64,000 bases of DNA, taken from positions 372,001 to 436,000 of the forward strand of contig NKIH01000004.1 in assembly GCA_002255925.1 (NCBI GenBank), read 5' to 3'. The stretch is from Burkholderiales bacterium PBB6 (GTDB lineage: Bacteria; Pseudomonadota; Gammaproteobacteria; Burkholderiales; Burkholderiaceae_C). Below the pieces are notes generated by a model. That model searched no databases. It saw nothing but the letters and a program-made list of their open reading frames with translations, and had not been told where the DNA came from. This document shows positions 39,601 through 49,240 of this stretch, piece after piece. The stretch's first letter is position 1. Every line of letters starts with the position of its first letter. The position numbers were made by a program, and so were the translations under genes.

Positions 39601-42600
39601 ATGAATTCCCGTTTTTTCATCGACAGGCCCATCTTCGCGTGGGTCATCGCGTTCTTCGTCGTGATCCTGGGCGCAGCCGCCATCACCAAGCTGCCCATCG
39701 CCCAGTACCCGACGGTGGCGCCGCCCGCCATCGTCATCAGCGCGGCCTACCCGGGTGCCTCAGCGCAGGTGCTGGAAGACAGCGTGCTGGCCGTCATCGA
39801 GCAGGAGCTCAATGGCGCGCCGGGCATGATCTACATGGAGTCGAGCGCTGAAGCGACCGGCTCCGGCACCATCACCGTCACCTTCGAGCCGGGCACGGAC
39901 GTGTCCATTGCCCAGATCGAAGTGCAGAACCGCCTGAGCCGCGCCACGCCGCGCCTGCCCAGCGCGGTGACGCAGCAGGGCGTGCGGGTCGACAAGTCCC
40001 GCTCGAACTTCCTGCTGTTCGTGATGCTGACCTCGAAGAACCCGGCCTACGACCCCGTGGCGCTGGGTGACTACGCGGCCCGCAACATCGTGCCTGAACT
40101 GCTGCGCATCCAGGGCGTGGGCCAGGCGCAGCTGTTCGGCACCGAGCGTGCGATGCGCGTCTGGGTTGATCCGGCCAAGCTGGTGGGTTTCGGCCTGTCC
40201 ACGGCTGACGTGAATGCCGCCATCCGTGCGCAGAACCTGCAGATCTCTGCGGGCAGCATCGGCGGCATGCCCAACACGGCCGAGCAGACGCTGTATGCGT
40301 CGATCACCGTGAACGGCCAGCTCAGCAGCATCGAGCAGTTCGGCAACATCGTCATCCGCGCCAACGCCGACGGCTCTGCCGTGCGTCTGAAGGACGTCGC
40401 CCGCCTCGAGCTGGGCGGCCAGAGCTACGCCAGCTCCTCGCGCCTGAATGGTGTCACCGCCACCGGCGTGGGCATCCAGCAGTCGCCGGGTGGCAACGCG
40501 CTGGCCACGGCCACGGCGGTCAAGGAACGGATGGCCGAGCTGCAGAAGTTCATGCCCGAAGGCGTGAGCTACGACGTGCCGTACGACAGCTCCAAGTTCG
40601 TGAAGATATCCATCGAGGAAGTCGTCAAGACGCTGATCGAAGGCATCGCGCTGGTGTTCATCGTGATGCTGGTGTTCCTGCAGAACATCCGCTACACGCT
40701 GATCCCGACCATCGTCGTGCCGGTGGCCCTGATGGGCACCTTCGCGGTGATGCTGACGCTGGGCTTCTCGATCAACGTGCTGACCTTGTTCGGCATGGTG
40801 CTGGCCATCGGTATCCTGGTGGACGATGCCATCGTGGTGGTGGAAAACGTCGAGCGCATCATGGCCGAGGAAGGGCTGTCGCCGCGCGACGCCACCGTCA
40901 AGGCCATGGGCCAGATCACCGGCGCCATCATCGGCATCACCGTGGTGCTGGTCTCGGTGTTCGTGCCGATGGCCTTCTTCAGCGGCTCGGTCGGCAACAT
41001 CTACCGCCAGTTCTCGCTGGCCATGGTGTCGTCGATGCTGTTCTCGGCGCTGATGGCGCTGTCGCTGACGCCGGCGCTGTGCGCCACGCTGCTCAAGCCG
41101 ATTCCTCCGGGTCATCACGACAAGAAGGGCTTCTTCGGCTGGTTCAACCGCGGCTTCAAGCGCAGCACCGTGCGCTATGAATCGATGGTCAGCCGCATCC
41201 TGCCGCGCGCCGGTCGCTTCCTGCTGATCTACGCCGCCATCCTGGCTGCGGTGGCGGTGATGTACCAGCGCCTGCCGACGTCGTTCCTGCCGAACGAAGA
41301 CCAGGGTTACCTGATCGTCAACGTGCAGTTGCCCCCGGGCGCCGCACAGTCGCGCACGGAAGCCGTGATGCAGCAGGTCGAAGGCTTCTTCCTGGCCCAG
41401 CCTGAGGTGGACAAGGTCGTTGGCGTGCTGGGCTTCAGCTTCTCCGGCTCTGGCCAGAATGCCGCGCTGGCCTTCGTGCCGCTCAAGCCGTGGGATGAGC
41501 GCAAGGGCGCCGAGCACAGTGCGCAGGCGCTGGCCGGCCGTGCGTTTGGCGCGTTGATGGGCATCCGCGATGCCTTCACCTTCCCGCTCAGCCCGCCGCC
41601 GATCCCTGAACTGGGCACGGCCACCGGCTTCAGCTTCCGCCTGCAAGACCGCTCCGGCCAGGGCCATGCCGCGCTGCTGGCCGCACGCAACCAGTTGCTG
41701 GGCATGGCGAGCCAGAGCAAGGTGCTGCAGGGCGTGCGCCCTGACGGCCTGGAAGATGCGCCACAGCTGCAGCTCGACATCGACCGCGACAAGGCCGCCG
41801 CACTCGGCGTGTCCTTCGACACGATCGGCAACGTGCTGGGCACGGCGCTGGGCTCGAGCTATGTGAACGACTTCCCGAATGCAGGTCGCCTGCAGCGCGT
41901 GGTGGTGCAGGCGGAAGCCAGCGCCCGCATGCAGCCGGAAGACGTGTTGAAGCTGCAGGTGCCGAACAGCCGTGGTCAGCTGGTGCCGCTGTCGTCGTTC
42001 GCCAGCACCCGCTGGGTGACCGGCCCGATCCAGACGGTGCGCTACAACGGCTATCCGGCGATGAAGATCAGCGGTGACGCTGCGGCGGGTTTCTCCACTG
42101 GTGACGCCGTCATCGAGATGGAAAAGCTGGTGTCGCAGCTGCCGCCGGGCTTCGGCTTCGAGTGGACCGGCCAGACGCGTGAGGAGAAGCTCTCCGGCTC
42201 GCAGGCCACCATCCTGCTGGCGTTCTCGATGCTGGCCGTGTTCCTGTGCCTGTCCGCGCTGTACGAAAGCTGGAGCATTCCAGTGGCCGTGCTGCTGGTG
42301 GTGCCGCTCGGCATCCTGGGCTCGCTGATGGGCGTGTGGTTCCGCGGCATGCCGAACGACGTGTACTTCAAGGTCGGCCTGATCACCATCATCGGCTTGT
42401 CGGCGAAGAACGCGATCCTGATCATCGAGTTCGCGAAGGACCTGCAAGCCGAAGGCAAGGGCCTGCTGGAAGCCACGCTGGAAGCCTGCCACCTGCGCTT
42501 CCGCCCGATCATCATGACCTCGTTCGCCTTCATCCTCGGCGTGATGCCGCTGGCCATCGCCAGTGGTGCCGGCTCGGCCAGCCAACGTGCCATCGGCACG

Positions 42601-42786
42601 GGTGTGGTGGCGGGCATGCTGACGGCCACGTTCCTGGCCGTGCTGCTGGTGCCGGTGTTCTATGTCGTGGTGCGCAAGCTGTTCCCGGGTGGCCATGAGT
42701 TGCCACACGGCACGCCGCTGTCCTCACCCGCAACAGACGCTGCCGCGACTGAAGCTCTGAAGAACTCGAAGGAGGGCCAGGCATGA
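39601..42786 (+). CDS. RND multidrug efflux transporter (AcrB/MexB/TtgB type, HAE1)
   Basis: Proton-driven trimeric exporter of hydrophobic and amphiphilic compounds. The 1061-residue length and start FFIDRPIFAWVIAFFVV fit the HAE1 family. Proton-relay residues are intact: Asp408 and Asp409 in GILVDDAIVVVENVE, and Lys936 in GLSAKNAILIIEF. Two large periplasmic loops (about residues 30-340 and 560-870) carry the porter and docking domains. It begins 16 bases after the adaptor gene and overlaps the outer-membrane gene by 4 bases. The substrate range cannot be told from sequence. Confidence 0.95.
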   Translation: MNSRFFIDRPIFAWVIAFFVVILGAAAITKLPIAQYPTVAPPAIVISAAYPGASAQVLEDSVLAVIEQELNGAPGMIYMESSAEATGSGTITVTFEPGTDVSIAQIEVQNRLSRATPRLPSAVTQQGVRVDKSRSNFLLFVMLTSKNPAYDPVALGDYAARNIVPELLRIQGVGQAQLFGTERAMRVWVDPAKLVGFGLSTADVNAAIRAQNLQISAGSIGGMPNTAEQTLYASITVNGQLSSIEQFGNIVIRANADGSAVRLKDVARLELGGQSYASSSRLNGVTATGVGIQQSPGGNALATATAVKERMAELQKFMPEGVSYDVPYDSSKFVKISIEEVVKTLIEGIALVFIVMLVFLQNIRYTLIPTIVVPVALMGTFAVMLTLGFSINVLTLFGMVLAIGILVDDAIVVVENVERIMAEEGLSPRDATVKAMGQITGAIIGITVVLVSVFVPMAFFSGSVGNIYRQFSLAMVSSMLFSALMALSLTPALCATLLKPIPPGHHDKKGFFGWFNRGFKRSTVRYESMVSRILPRAGRFLLIYAAILAAVAVMYQRLPTSFLPNEDQGYLIVNVQLPPGAAQSRTEAVMQQVEGFFLAQPEVDKVVGVLGFSFSGSGQNAALAFVPLKPWDERKGAEHSAQALAGRAFGALMGIRDAFTFPLSPPPIPELGTATGFSFRLQDRSGQGHAALLAARNQLLGMASQSKVLQGVRPDGLEDAPQLQLDIDRDKAAALGVSFDTIGNVLGTALGSSYVNDFPNAGRLQRVVVQAEASARMQPEDVLKLQVPNSRGQLVPLSSFASTRWVTGPIQTVRYNGYPAMKISGDAAAGFSTGDAVIEMEKLVSQLPPGFGFEWTGQTREEKLSGSQATILLAFSMLAVFLCLSALYESWSIPVAVLLVVPLGILGSLMGVWFRGMPNDVYFKVGLITIIGLSAKNAILIIEFAKDLQAEGKGLLEATLEACHLRFRPIIMTSFAFILGVMPLAIASGAGSASQRAIGTGVVAGMLTATFLAVLLVPVFYVVVRKLFPGGHELPHGTPLSSPATDAAATEALKNSKEGQA

Positions 42787-44180
42787 ACCGGCTCCATAAC
42801 CTGATACGCGCCACCCCGCTGGTGGCCGCCCTGTGGCTGACCGGCTGCGTGAACCTGGCACCGACGCTGGAGCGCCCGGCGCTGCCCGTGCCGGCCCAGT
42901 TGCCCGCAGCGGACGGCGCTGCGGCTGGCGCCGTGGCCCAGCCCACCTGGCAATCGGTGGTGCAAGACGCCAACCTGAGCCAGGTGGTTGAGCTGGCACT
43001 GGCCAACAACCGCGACCTGAAGGTCTCGCTGCTGAACGTGCAGCGGGCCCAGGCCCAGCTGCGGCTGACCGACGCCGACCGCTGGCCCACGCTGTCGGCG
43101 GCCTTGATTGGTCAACGTGCGCCCAACAGCGAGGGTGTGCAAGCCACCACCTTGCAGGCCGGCCTGCAGCTCAGCAGCTACGAGATCGATCTGCTGGGCC
43201 GCCTGCGCAATGCCAGCGACGCTGCCTCGGCCAGCCTGATGGGCACCGAAGCCGCTGCGCGCAGCGCCCGGCTGGCGCTGGTCAGCCAGACCGTGGGCGC
43301 CTGGCTGACGCTGGCCGCCGACGAGGAGCAGCTGATCCGCGTCAGGCAACAGCTGGTGGCCCGCGAAGAAACGCTGCGCCTGACGGCCCTGCGTGAACGC
43401 GTGGGCGCCGCCTCTGCGCTCGACCTGCAGTCGGCACAGTCGCTGGTGGCTGCGGCCAAAGCGAGCGCGCTGCAGCTGGAGCGCCAGAAGGCGCAGGACA
43501 AGCTGGCGCTAGACCTGGTGGTGGGCAAGGGCGTGCCGGCAGAGCTGCTGCCCACGGCCGCGCTGACCAGCCGCGACTGGCTGGCCCCGGTGCAGGCCGG
43601 TGTGTCGTCCGACGCCTTGCTGAGCCGCCCGGACGTCATCCAGGCTGAGCAGCAACTCGCAGCCGCCAATGCCAACATCGGTGCGGCGCGTGCGGCCATG
43701 TTCCCGCGCATCGTGCTGTCGGGCAGTGCCGGTCAGGTCAGCAGCAGTTTGTCCACCTTGTTTGATGGTGGCCACTTCGCCTGGAGCATGACGGCCAACG
43801 CCGCCATGACGCTGTTTGATGCCGGCCGCAACCAGGCCAACATCAAGGTGTCCGAGGTGAACCGCGACATCGCCGTGGCGCAGTACGAAAAGGCGGTGCA
43901 GACGGCCTTCCGTGAAGCGGCTGATGCGCTGGTGTCGCAGGGCAGCTGGGCGCAGCAGGTGCAAGCCCAGCAGCAACTGGTGGCCGCTGAGCGTGAGCGC
44001 ACGCGCCTGACCCGTCTGCGCCTGCAGGTGGGCAGTGCCAGCCTGCTGGAAACGCTGGAAACCGAGCGTTCACTGGCCAGTGCCGAACAGGCGCTGGTGC
44101 AGGTGAAGCTGGCCGAGCTGCTCAACCGCATGGCGCTGTACAAGGCGCTGGGCGGCGACGAAGCCCGCCAGCAGCGCTGA
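42783..44180 (+). CDS. Outer-membrane efflux lipoprotein (OprM/TtgC/NodT family)
   Basis: Trimeric outer-membrane channel of the efflux pump. The 465-residue product has a lipoprotein signal with lipobox LTGC (Cys at residue 22), and two OEP repeats, with the helix segments LALANNRDLKVSLLNVQRAQ and SRPDVIQAEQQLAAANANIG in the expected places. The order adaptor-pump-channel and the ATGA overlap with the pump gene support one tripartite system. A terminator follows directly. Confidence 0.94.
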   Translation: MNRLHNLIRATPLVAALWLTGCVNLAPTLERPALPVPAQLPAADGAAAGAVAQPTWQSVVQDANLSQVVELALANNRDLKVSLLNVQRAQAQLRLTDADRWPTLSAALIGQRAPNSEGVQATTLQAGLQLSSYEIDLLGRLRNASDAASASLMGTEAAARSARLALVSQTVGAWLTLAADEEQLIRVRQQLVAREETLRLTALRERVGAASALDLQSAQSLVAAAKASALQLERQKAQDKLALDLVVGKGVPAELLPTAALTSRDWLAPVQAGVSSDALLSRPDVIQAEQQLAAANANIGAARAAMFPRIVLSGSAGQVSSSLSTLFDGGHFAWSMTANAAMTLFDAGRNQANIKVSEVNRDIAVAQYEKAVQTAFREAADALVSQGSWAQQVQAQQQLVAAERERTRLTRLRLQVGSASLLETLETERSLASAEQALVQVKLAELLNRMALYKALGGDEARQQR

Positions 44181-44200
44181 GCCTGAAGTGCCCCAGCAGA

Positions 44201-44225
44201 ACCCGCCCACCGTGGCGGGTTTTTT
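44201..44225 (+). terminator. Rho-independent terminator after the efflux operon
   Basis: ACCCGCC and GGCGGGT form a 7-base-pair stem with a 6-base loop, followed by a run of six T. It lies 20 bases after the channel gene stop and could also limit the convergent transcript. Confidence 0.85.
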
Positions 44226-44249
44226 CATGGTGGGCCGGTACTTGGCCCC

Positions 44250-44996
44250 TTAGAACAGGTGGCTCAAGAAGCCCAGGCTTCGGCTGTTGGCCAGGGCGGC
44301 GCTGGCCGGGTGCCACGAGGCGCGCGCCCAGCAATTGAAGCCGTGCTTCGAGCCCGGGTAGACATGGCACTCATGCGGCTTGCCGGCCATCGCGGCCTGC
44401 ACCTCGGCCACGGCGCTCAAGGGGATGTGGTCGTCGTGTTCGGCGTAGTGGAACTGCACCGGCACCTTGATCTGGTCAGCCAGCTGCAATTGCTGCTGGA
44501 TGCCGCCGCCGTACCAGGCCACGGCCGCGTCCACACCGCCTGCGGCGGCGGCCTGCCAGGCCAGTCGTCCACCCATGCAGAAGCCCAGCGCTGCAACGCG
44601 GCCGTTGCACTCGGGCAGGGCCTTCAGCGCGGCGATGGCGGTGTGCATGTCGTGCCCGGCTTGTGCGGGTGTCAGGGCCTTCATCAGGGCCACGGCTTGT
44701 TCGCGGTCAGCGCCCTCATAGCCCAGGGCCACCTGGCGCTGCTGGCGCCAGAACAGGTCGGGGGCCAGCACCACGAAGCCGTGCAGCGCCCACTGCCGGG
44801 CCACCGCCTGGATGTGTTCGTTCACGCCGAAGATTTCCTGCAGCAGCAACAGGCCCGGGCCGCGTCCGCCGGGTGGCAAGGCCAGGTAGCCGGTGAAGGG
44901 GGCGGCCGTTGTGGCGTCGTTGGCGGCAGTGGCGTTCTGGGTGTCCAGCGTCAGCCAGCGGGTGTGCGGAACGGCTTGTGGCGATGTTGGCGACAT
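44250..44996 (-). CDS. Dienelactone hydrolase family protein
   Basis: Alpha/beta-hydrolase of the dienelactone hydrolase family, 248 residues. The triad is visible: nucleophile Cys in LGFCMGGRLAW, Asp in HYAEHDDHIP and His in PGSKHGFNCW. LLLQEIFGVNEHIQAVARQW near the N-terminus is also characteristic. Such proteins hydrolyse dienelactone in chloroaromatic breakdown, but many genomic copies have unknown substrates; no aromatic pathway genes lie nearby, so the role is open. It lies 22 bases downstream of ruvC and is probably the last gene of the plsC-cdsA-ruvC transcript. Confidence 0.88.
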   Translation of the reverse strand: MSPTSPQAVPHTRWLTLDTQNATAANDATTAAPFTGYLALPPGGRGPGLLLLQEIFGVNEHIQAVARQWALHGFVVLAPDLFWRQQRQVALGYEGADREQAVALMKALTPAQAGHDMHTAIAALKALPECNGRVAALGFCMGGRLAWQAAAAGGVDAAVAWYGGGIQQQLQLADQIKVPVQFHYAEHDDHIPLSAVAEVQAAMAGKPHECHVYPGSKHGFNCWARASWHPASAALANSRSLGFLSHLF

Positions 44997-45018
44997 GGCG
45001 GTGCGACCCTTGCAGGGC

Positions 45019-45576
45019 TCAATAGGTGCGGCCGCCCTTGAACTGCGCGTGGGTGCGGCGGTTCAGGTCGGTGGCCTGGGCCATCGCGGCGAACGAGCCG
45101 CCTGCATGGGCGTGGGTGATGGCGATGCCGAGGGCGTCGGCGGCGTCCTTGCCGGGCAGGCCGGGCAGGTTCAGCAGCCGCATCACCATCTCCTGGATCT
45201 GGTCCTTCTTGGCGTGGCCGTGGCCCACCACCGACTTCTTCATCTGCAGGGCGGTGTATTCCGACACCGTCAGGCCCGACATCACCAGCGCCGTGAGCGC
45301 AGCACCACGCGCCTGTCCCAGCAGCAGCGTTGATTGCGGGTTCACGTTCACGAAGACGATTTCGCAGGCGGCGGCCGTGGGCTGGTAGCGCTGGGCCACT
45401 TCACAGATGCCTTCGTAGATCATCTTCAGGCGGCCGGGCAGGTTGCCCAGTTGAATGCCCGAGGTGGTGCGGATGGTGCCGCTGGCCACGTAGTGGAGCT
45501 TGGAGCCTTCCTGCTCCACCACGCCGAAGCCGGTGCATTGCAGGCCGGGGTCAATGCCGAGGACGCGTGTCGTCAT
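45019..45576 (-). CDS. ruvC: Crossover junction endodeoxyribonuclease RuvC
   Basis: Resolves Holliday junctions as a dimer. The 185-residue protein has the RNase H-like catalytic acids in the expected places: Asp in [14 protein letters not shown], Glu in [16 protein letters not shown], and the two Asp in [14 protein letters not shown]. The ATG overlaps the stop of the upstream cytidylyltransferase gene (ATGA). The ruvA and ruvB genes, often adjacent, are not in the window. Confidence 0.94.
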   Translation of the reverse strand: MTTRVLGIDPGLQCTGFGVVEQEGSKLHYVASGTIRTTSGIQLGNLPGRLKMIYEGICEVAQRYQPTAAACEIVFVNVNPQSTLLLGQARGAALTALVMSGLTVSEYTALQMKKSVVGHGHAKKDQIQEMVMRLLNLPGLPGKDAADALGIAITHAHAGGSFAAMAQATDLNRRTHAQFKGGRTY

Positions 45577-46547
45577 GGGGTGAGCTTGAAGTACCAGCGG
45601 ACCGAGTGGAAAAAGACCGGTGCGGCAAAGGCCAGCGGCGCAATGCGGTCGAGCAGACCGACCGCGCCCGTGACCGAGGCCTGGTTGCCCCAGTACTGCA
45701 CACCGGCGTCCTTCTTCAGGGCCTTGGTGACGAGTTCACCCAGCGTGCCCGCAGCGCAGGCAATGGCCGCCATGCAGAAGGCCTGCCAGGGCTTGAACGG
45801 GGTGATCCAGTACAGCGCGGTGCCGGCCAGTGCACCCGCCAGCGAGCCGCACCACCAGGCGCGGTAAGAGAACGACCGGCTGATGGCGCGGGCCACGGGC
45901 CGACGACGCAGCCAGCGGCTCATGGCTTCCTGCACCACCTGGCCGACGCCGGCGACGATGACCAGGAAGAACACGAGGAAAGCGCCCCGGCCTTCCTGGC
46001 CGCGGAAATCGAGCAGCAGCAGGGCAGGGGCGTGCGACAGCCCGAACACGCAGACCATGATGCCCCACTGGATCTTGGCGTTGCGCTCCAGGAAGCGCTC
46101 CGGATCACCCGCCAGCGCGCTGATCACCGGGATGGCGATGAACACATAGACCGGGATGAACACCGAAAACAGATCGAAGGTGCGCCAGCCCACCAGCGCG
46201 TACTGCAGCGGCAGCACCACGAAGAAAGCGGCGATCAGGCTGCGGTGGTCGCTGCGGCGCGTGTGCATCAAGGTGATGTACTCACGCAGGGCCAGGAACG
46301 AGAAGATGCCGAACAGCAGCGTGGCGCCGAGTGGCCCGGAGACCCAGGCCAGCCAGAACGTGGTCATGCCGATCCATACCGCGCGCAGGTCACGCTTGAA
46401 GCGCTCATCCCGCTGACGGTGCTCCGGGGTGATGTCGCGCAGGCTGCGCAGGATGGCCACGGCGGTGACCAGCACCAGCATGCCGAAGACGATGACAAAG
46501 AGCAGCGCGATCTGGTGTTCGGTGCTCATGCGACGAAGGAAGCCCAT
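45573..46547 (-). CDS. Phosphatidate cytidylyltransferase family protein (CdsA-like)
   Basis: Membrane enzyme predicted to make CDP-diacylglycerol. The 324-residue protein has about eight hydrophobic segments and the CDS-family C-terminal signature: [16 protein letters not shown], then [17 protein letters not shown]. Together with the acyltransferase gene 2 bases upstream it forms a small phospholipid pair, resembling the plsC/ynbB-like pairs in other proteobacteria. Because genomes of this group usually also have a canonical cdsA next to the rseP/dxr genes, this may be a second copy; that is an inference. It overlaps ruvC by 4 bases. Confidence 0.85.
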   Translation of the reverse strand: MGFLRRMSTEHQIALLFVIVFGMLVLVTAVAILRSLRDITPEHRQRDERFKRDLRAVWIGMTTFWLAWVSGPLGATLLFGIFSFLALREYITLMHTRRSDHRSLIAAFFVVLPLQYALVGWRTFDLFSVFIPVYVFIAIPVISALAGDPERFLERNAKIQWGIMVCVFGLSHAPALLLLDFRGQEGRGAFLVFFLVIVAGVGQVVQEAMSRWLRRRPVARAISRSFSYRAWWCGSLAGALAGTALYWITPFKPWQAFCMAAIACAAGTLGELVTKALKKDAGVQYWGNQASVTGAVGLLDRIAPLAFAAPVFFHSVRWYFKLTP

Positions 46548-46549
46548 GT

Positions 46550-47170
46550 TCAGCCTCCCACCGGCCGCAAGGCCATCACGGCGGCGCGCGCCCGTTCCAG
46601 GAAAGCGCGTTTGTCTTCACCGTCCTGCAGGTGCATCGGCGCACCGAAGGTGACGGTGCACAGGATCGGCACCGGCACCACTTCGCCCTTGGGCATCACG
46701 CGCTGCACATTCGAGATCCAGGCGGGCACCAGCTGCACCCCCGGGAATTGCTCGGCCAGGTGATACAGCCCGCTCTTGAAGGCCTGCGGCTCGCCCTTGT
46801 TCGAGCGCGTACCTTCCGGAAAGATGACCAGCGAATCGCCGGCCGCCAATGCCTGCTGCAGGGGCTCGAGCGGGTCCTGGTCGTCGGTGCGGGTGCGGTT
46901 CACGTAGACCGCGTTGAACACCTCGCGGGTGATCCAGTGCTTCAGCGGGGTCGCCGTCCAGTAGTCTTTCGCGGCAATCGGCCGCGTGGTGCTGCGCAAC
47001 TCTCCGGGCAAGGAGGCCCAGATCAGCACCCAGTCGAGGTGGCTCTGGTGATTGGCGAAATAGATGCGCTGCAGCGCTTCAGGGGGGCAACCTTGCCAGT
47101 GGCCTTGCGCGCCGGTGATCAGGCGCGCGATGAAGGCCAGCAACTTGCCCATCAGATCTGCGGGATTCAT
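46550..47170 (-). CDS. 1-acyl-sn-glycerol-3-phosphate acyltransferase family protein (PlsC-like)
   Basis: Predicted acyltransferase of phospholipid synthesis, 206 residues. The catalytic NHQSHLDW motif (HX4D, about residues 40-47) and the substrate-binding FPEGTRSNKG motif (about residues 115-124) are intact, with VPAWISNVQRVMPKGE following. It is shorter than many PlsC proteins and has no strong N-terminal membrane helix, only a moderately hydrophobic start. It is the first gene of the leftward transcript plsC-cdsA-ruvC. Confidence 0.87.
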   Translation of the reverse strand: MNPADLMGKLLAFIARLITGAQGHWQGCPPEALQRIYFANHQSHLDWVLIWASLPGELRSTTRPIAAKDYWTATPLKHWITREVFNAVYVNRTRTDDQDPLEPLQQALAAGDSLVIFPEGTRSNKGEPQAFKSGLYHLAEQFPGVQLVPAWISNVQRVMPKGEVVPVPILCTVTFGAPMHLQDGEDKRAFLERARAAVMALRPVGG

Positions 47171-47183
47171 CCCCGGATGGTAA

Positions 47184-47216
47184 GCGGCCGGAGGCCTGTT
47201 TCAGGGCTCCGGCCGC
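47184..47216. terminator. GC-rich hairpin between purH and plsC
   Basis: GCGGCCGGAG and CTCCGGCCGC form a perfect 10-base-pair stem around a 13-base loop, just after the purH stop in the leftward direction. No long T-tract follows, so it may be a weak terminator or transcript-end stabiliser. Confidence 0.45.
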
Positions 47217-47228
47217 ATCTGGTTTTCC

Positions 47229-47246
47229 GCAGGCCCGAAGGCCTGC
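47229..47246. terminator. Second hairpin downstream of purH
   Basis: GCAGGCC and GGCCTGC form a 7-base-pair stem around CGAA, 12 bases past the purH stop. It lies next to the hairpin at 47184-47216; lack of T-tracts makes the role uncertain. Confidence 0.4.
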
Positions 47247-47257
47247 CTCGCCATCGA

Positions 47258-48847
47258 TCAGTGGCGGAAGTGGCGGGTGCCGGTCAGCACCATCGCGATG
47301 CCGCGCTCGTCGGCCGCGGCAATCACTTCGTCGTCACGCATCGAGCCACCCGGGTGGATGACGCAGGTGGCACCGGCGTCGACCACCACGTCCAGGCCGT
47401 CCCGGAACGGGAAGAAGGCGTCGCTGGCCACGGCGGTGCCCTGCAGCGTCAGACCAGCGTGGCCGGCCTTGATGCTGGCGATGCGGGCGGAATCGAGGCG
47501 GCTCATCTGGCCGGCGCCCACACCCATCGTCATGCCGTCCTTGCAGAACACGATGGCGTTGCTCTTGACGAAGCGGGCCACGGTCCACGAGAACAGCAGG
47601 TCGGCCATCTGCTGGGCCGTCGGCTGCACCTTGGTCACGACCTTCACGTCGCCCACCAGGTCGATGTTGTCAGCCGATTGCAGCAGCATGCCGCCGCCGA
47701 CGCGCTTGAAGTCGAGCGCGTTGCTCAGCTTGCTCACCGGCACTTCCAGCAGGCGCACGTTCTGCTTGCCGGCGTAGGCCGTGCGAGCGGCAGGCGTGAA
47801 GGCCGGCGCGATGGCCACTTCCACGAACTGCTTGTTGGCGTTGATGGCCTCGACCACGTCCGCGTCGACCGGGCGGTTGAAGGCCATGATGCCGCCGAAC
47901 GCGCTGGTCGGATCGGTCTTCAGGGCCTTCTGGTAAGCCTCGAGCGGCGTTGCGCCCACGGCCACGCCGCAAGGGTTCGCATGCTTGACGATGACGCAGG
48001 CCGGCAGGTCAAACGCCTTCACGCATTCCCAGGCGGCGTCGGCATCAGCGATGTTGTTGAACGACAGCTCCTTGCCCTGGATCTGCTGCCAGCCGGCCAG
48101 CAGGCCTTCGGCCGGCTGCGCTTCGCGGTAGAAGGCGGCCGACTGGTGCGGGTTCTCGCCGTAACGCATGCCCTGCACCTTGTGCAGCTGCAGGTTGAAG
48201 ACGGCGGGGTACTGCTCGCGGGCAGGCACGGCTTCGGTCTTGTCTTCCGAGCCTGCTTCCAGCGCGGTCAGGTAGTTGCTGATCATGCCGTCGTAGGCTG
48301 CGGTGTGCGAGAACACCTTCTTGGCCAGCATGAACTTGGTGGCGCGGGTCAGGCTGGCGCCGCCGGAGGCGGTGAGTTCGGCCAGCACTTGCGGGTAGTC
48401 GGTGGGGTCGATCACCACGCCCACGTCCTGCCAGTTCTTGGCCGCTGCGCGCAGCATGGCCGGGCCGCCGATGTCGATGTTCTCGATCGCGTCTTCCAGC
48501 GTGCAGTCGGCCTTGGCGGTGGCTTGGGCGAACGGGTACAGGTTGATGATCAGCAGGTCGATGGTGTTGATGCCATGTTCCTTCAGCGCGGCCATGTGCT
48601 CGGGCACATCACGGCGGGCCAGCAGGCCGCCATGCACGCGCGGGTGCAGCGTCTTCACGCGGCCATCGAGCATTTCCGGAAAGCCGGTGATCTCCGAGAC
48701 TTCGGTGACCGGCAGGCCGGCGCCGGCCAGCAGCTTGGCGGTGCCGCCGGTGGACAGCAGCTTGATGCCGTGGGCATGCAGGCTCTGGGCAAATTCGACG
48801 ATGCCGGTCTTGTCGGAGACGGACAGCAGGGCAGTGAGTTGGGCCAT
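47258..48847 (-). CDS. purH: Bifunctional AICAR formyltransferase/IMP cyclohydrolase PurH
   Basis: Carries out the last two steps of IMP synthesis. The 529-residue length is normal. The N-terminal cyclohydrolase domain shows [40 protein letters not shown] and [12 protein letters not shown]; the C-terminal transformylase domain shows [43 protein letters not shown] and [12 protein letters not shown]. It follows fis after about 60 bases that contain a hairpin, matching the dusB-fis-purH order common in betaproteobacteria. Confidence 0.96.
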   Translation of the reverse strand: MAQLTALLSVSDKTGIVEFAQSLHAHGIKLLSTGGTAKLLAGAGLPVTEVSEITGFPEMLDGRVKTLHPRVHGGLLARRDVPEHMAALKEHGINTIDLLIINLYPFAQATAKADCTLEDAIENIDIGGPAMLRAAAKNWQDVGVVIDPTDYPQVLAELTASGGASLTRATKFMLAKKVFSHTAAYDGMISNYLTALEAGSEDKTEAVPAREQYPAVFNLQLHKVQGMRYGENPHQSAAFYREAQPAEGLLAGWQQIQGKELSFNNIADADAAWECVKAFDLPACVIVKHANPCGVAVGATPLEAYQKALKTDPTSAFGGIMAFNRPVDADVVEAINANKQFVEVAIAPAFTPAARTAYAGKQNVRLLEVPVSKLSNALDFKRVGGGMLLQSADNIDLVGDVKVVTKVQPTAQQMADLLFSWTVARFVKSNAIVFCKDGMTMGVGAGQMSRLDSARIASIKAGHAGLTLQGTAVASDAFFPFRDGLDVVVDAGATCVIHPGGSMRDDEVIAAADERGIAMVLTGTRHFRH

Positions 48848-48880
48848 GGTGCGATCGGAATGGATGAATGAATGTGGGAA

Positions 48881-48902
48881 GCCCGGCGCATTGATGCCGG
48901 GC
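48881..48902. terminator. Hairpin between fis and purH
   Basis: GCCCGGC and GCCGGGC form a 7-base-pair stem around an 8-base loop in the 61-base gap between the leftward fis and purH genes. There is no T-tract, so partial termination or a processing site is possible. Confidence 0.4.
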
Positions 48903-48908
48903 GTTGGA

Positions 48909-49145
48909 TTACTTCAGCAGCTTGTGTTCAACCAGCTTGCGGCGCAGGGTGTTGCGGTTGATGCCCAGCCATTCGGCGGCCTTGCTCTGGTTGCCGTCAG
49001 CCTGCTGCATCACGACGTCCAGCAGCGGCTTCTCGACCGTGCGGATCACCATGTCGTGCAGCGAATGCGGTTCGGCGCCGTGCAGGTCCTTGAAATACTG
49101 GTCCAGCGTCTCGCGGACGCACTCCTCAATGTTTTTCTTGCTCAT
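48909..49145 (-). CDS. fis: Fis-family DNA-binding protein
   Basis: Nucleoid-associated helix-turn-helix protein, 78 residues, the usual size in betaproteobacteria and shorter than the 98 residues of E. coli Fis. The C-terminal half [20 protein letters not shown] is the Fis-type helix-turn-helix, and [10 protein letters not shown] precedes it. The N-terminal arm that activates Hin/Gin recombination in E. coli is shortened. It lies about 95 bases downstream of dusB, as in the dusB-fis operon of enterobacteria. Confidence 0.94.
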   Translation of the reverse strand: MSKKNIEECVRETLDQYFKDLHGAEPHSLHDMVIRTVEKPLLDVVMQQADGNQSKAAEWLGINRNTLRRKLVEHKLLK

Positions 49146-49240
49146 CTTCTCGGGATCAGGGGAGCCCGGCGCATCAGGCGCGCGGCACTCGGGGAAAGCG
49201 ACCCGCCGGTCACCCGGCAGGGTGGTCCGTCGGGCCTGGT

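Noticed and set aside
39760..42708. A 980-codon open frame on the minus strand opposite the RND pump gene
   Set aside because: It mirrors a clear AcrB-type gene and is His/Arg/Gln-rich without domains, as expected for an antisense frame at high GC.
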